From an uncultured Paracoccaceae bacterium (GTDB lineage: Bacteria; Pseudomonadota; Alphaproteobacteria; Rhodobacterales; Rhodobacteraceae), in assembly GCA_947498645.1 (NCBI GenBank), contig CANMKS010000002.1, forward strand, positions 1-64,000: 64,000 nucleotides of DNA, written 5' to 3'. The notes below the pieces were generated by a model. The model ran no database searches. It had not been told where the DNA came from and worked only from the letters and a program-made list of their open reading frames with translations. The translations under genes and the position numbers were made by a program. Below are positions 63,348-64,000 of the stretch, piece by piece. The first letter of the stretch is position 1, and each line of letters opens with the position of its first letter.

Positions 63348-63519
63348 CTGCTTCTCCGGGGGATCAGGGTCTGAGTCGCGCCACTATAGAAAATGGGGGG
63401 CTGTGACAAAACCTCCATCCCTCTACGTCAATGCGATTAAATCGCAGGTTGCATATTGACATGCAATATTGCCGCAACGAAGTTGCGCGCGACTGTGGTG
63501 GTAATCAAGGACCTTATTA

Positions 63520-64000
63520 TGAACAAGTTCATAGCAATAACTGTATCAGCCGTCGTTTTGGCCGCATGCACAGACCAAAGCAACAGCGACTCAACCAACA
63601 ATGGCGGCGGTGTCACCGACCCGCCCCCAGGTGCCGTAACACGCGACAATGTTGTGGTTGGCGATCTGAAGTCTGCGACATATGGCGCCGGTGACGGCAG
63701 CCTTGTCGTGCAGATCACACTGGATGGCAACGACCTTAACCAATCCTACGGTACGCCAACGGCCGACGGCGATTATAACCGCTATACGCTGCAAAACAGC
63801 GCGACCGACCGCTTTTTCACCGCTTTTGCCGGTGCATCGACCGATGGCAGCGTAAGCGCTGTGGTTGTATCCGATGGTGGGCAGTTTAACCGTTTCTTTG
63901 GCGGGGCCACTGCAAATCAGGTCTCTTACTCGGCACCTGCGAGCGGAATCGCCAACTATTCCGGTGATTATGTTGGTTTGCTGAACTTCGGCCCTGCTGC
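63520..64000 (+). CDS. Lipoprotein, 3' partial
   Basis: 160 residues to the right edge, where the frame is still open. Signal with lipobox VLAAC (Cys17) after MNKFIAITVSAVV, then a Ser/Asn/Gly-rich linker (SNSDSTNNGGGVTDPPPG) and a beta-rich domain (NVVVGDLKSATYGAGDG; SLVVQITLDG; FGGATANQVSYSAPAS). The later part resembles heme-receptor/transferrin-binding-protein-like beta-barrels of roseobacters, but this is only a suggestion. AAGGA lies upstream of the ATG. Confidence 0.8.

Overview
The window reads as a chromosomal segment of a marine alphaproteobacterium of the Rhodobacterales (Roseobacter group; Loktanella/Yoonia-like is a guess). Supporting points are the high-GC, Ala/Asp-rich coding, the cobT/cobS pair, a TAXI-type TRAP transporter, a complete PHB granule cluster (phaR-phaP-phaC//phaZ), and a long acidic protein with a start typical of Rhodobacterales. 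I saw no rRNA, tRNA, CRISPR array, prophage or conventional IS element. About 64 protein genes are supported. Most are housekeeping or transport genes packed with 1-4 nt start/stop overlaps.

Layout. 1-8.6 kb: a truncated Pro/Ala-rich membrane protein beginning in a 9-bp tandem repeat, hppD with a divergent Lrp regulator, a Kef-type antiporter, cobT and cobS, a VCBS-repeat protein and a 2Fe-2S ferredoxin. 8.7-12.3 kb: TAXI TRAP receptor, fused permease and a GFA-family protein. 12.3-18.5 kb (minus strand): rpiA, gor, hflK, hflC and a Do-type protease. 18.6-31.6 kb: GST, sdaA, an EamA exporter, thiamine pyrophosphokinase, the acidic protein, purA, secG, pyrG, a MipA/OmpV porin, and rlmJ-terB-phnD-like. 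31.6-40.8 kb: an amino-acid/polyamine-type ABC transporter joined to two glutamine-synthetase-like ligases, a class I amidotransferase and FAD oxidases (a gamma-glutamylation catabolic island). 41.2-44.5 kb: a PstS-OmpA fusion and a secreted PilJ/Cache-like sensor protein. 44.6-49.1 kb: the PHB cycle, with recognisable PhaR operators. 49.1-53.2 kb: three alpha/beta hydrolases (one apparently catalytically dead) and a GPH-type symporter. 53.5-55.4 kb: thrS.

55.6-58.2 kb holds the most notable system: a bufferin-type RiPP operon. It encodes a secreted cysteine-containing DUF2282 precursor (BufA1), a DUF692 MNIO enzyme (BufB), a DUF2063 partner (BufC) and a DoxX membrane protein. A perfect 11-bp inverted repeat lies between precursor and enzyme, probably tuning stoichiometry. 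By family knowledge such operons make post-translationally modified, copper-buffering peptides.

58.1-64 kb is more accessory: small membrane proteins, an ArsC/Spx-like reductase, a cold-shock protein, a polytopic membrane protein, a 57-aa membrane protein, a REP-associated (RAYT) transposase whose own reading frame carries two inverted copies of a REP-like palindrome, a lower-GC trypsin-like protein of likely foreign origin, thyX, and a lipoprotein running off the right edge.
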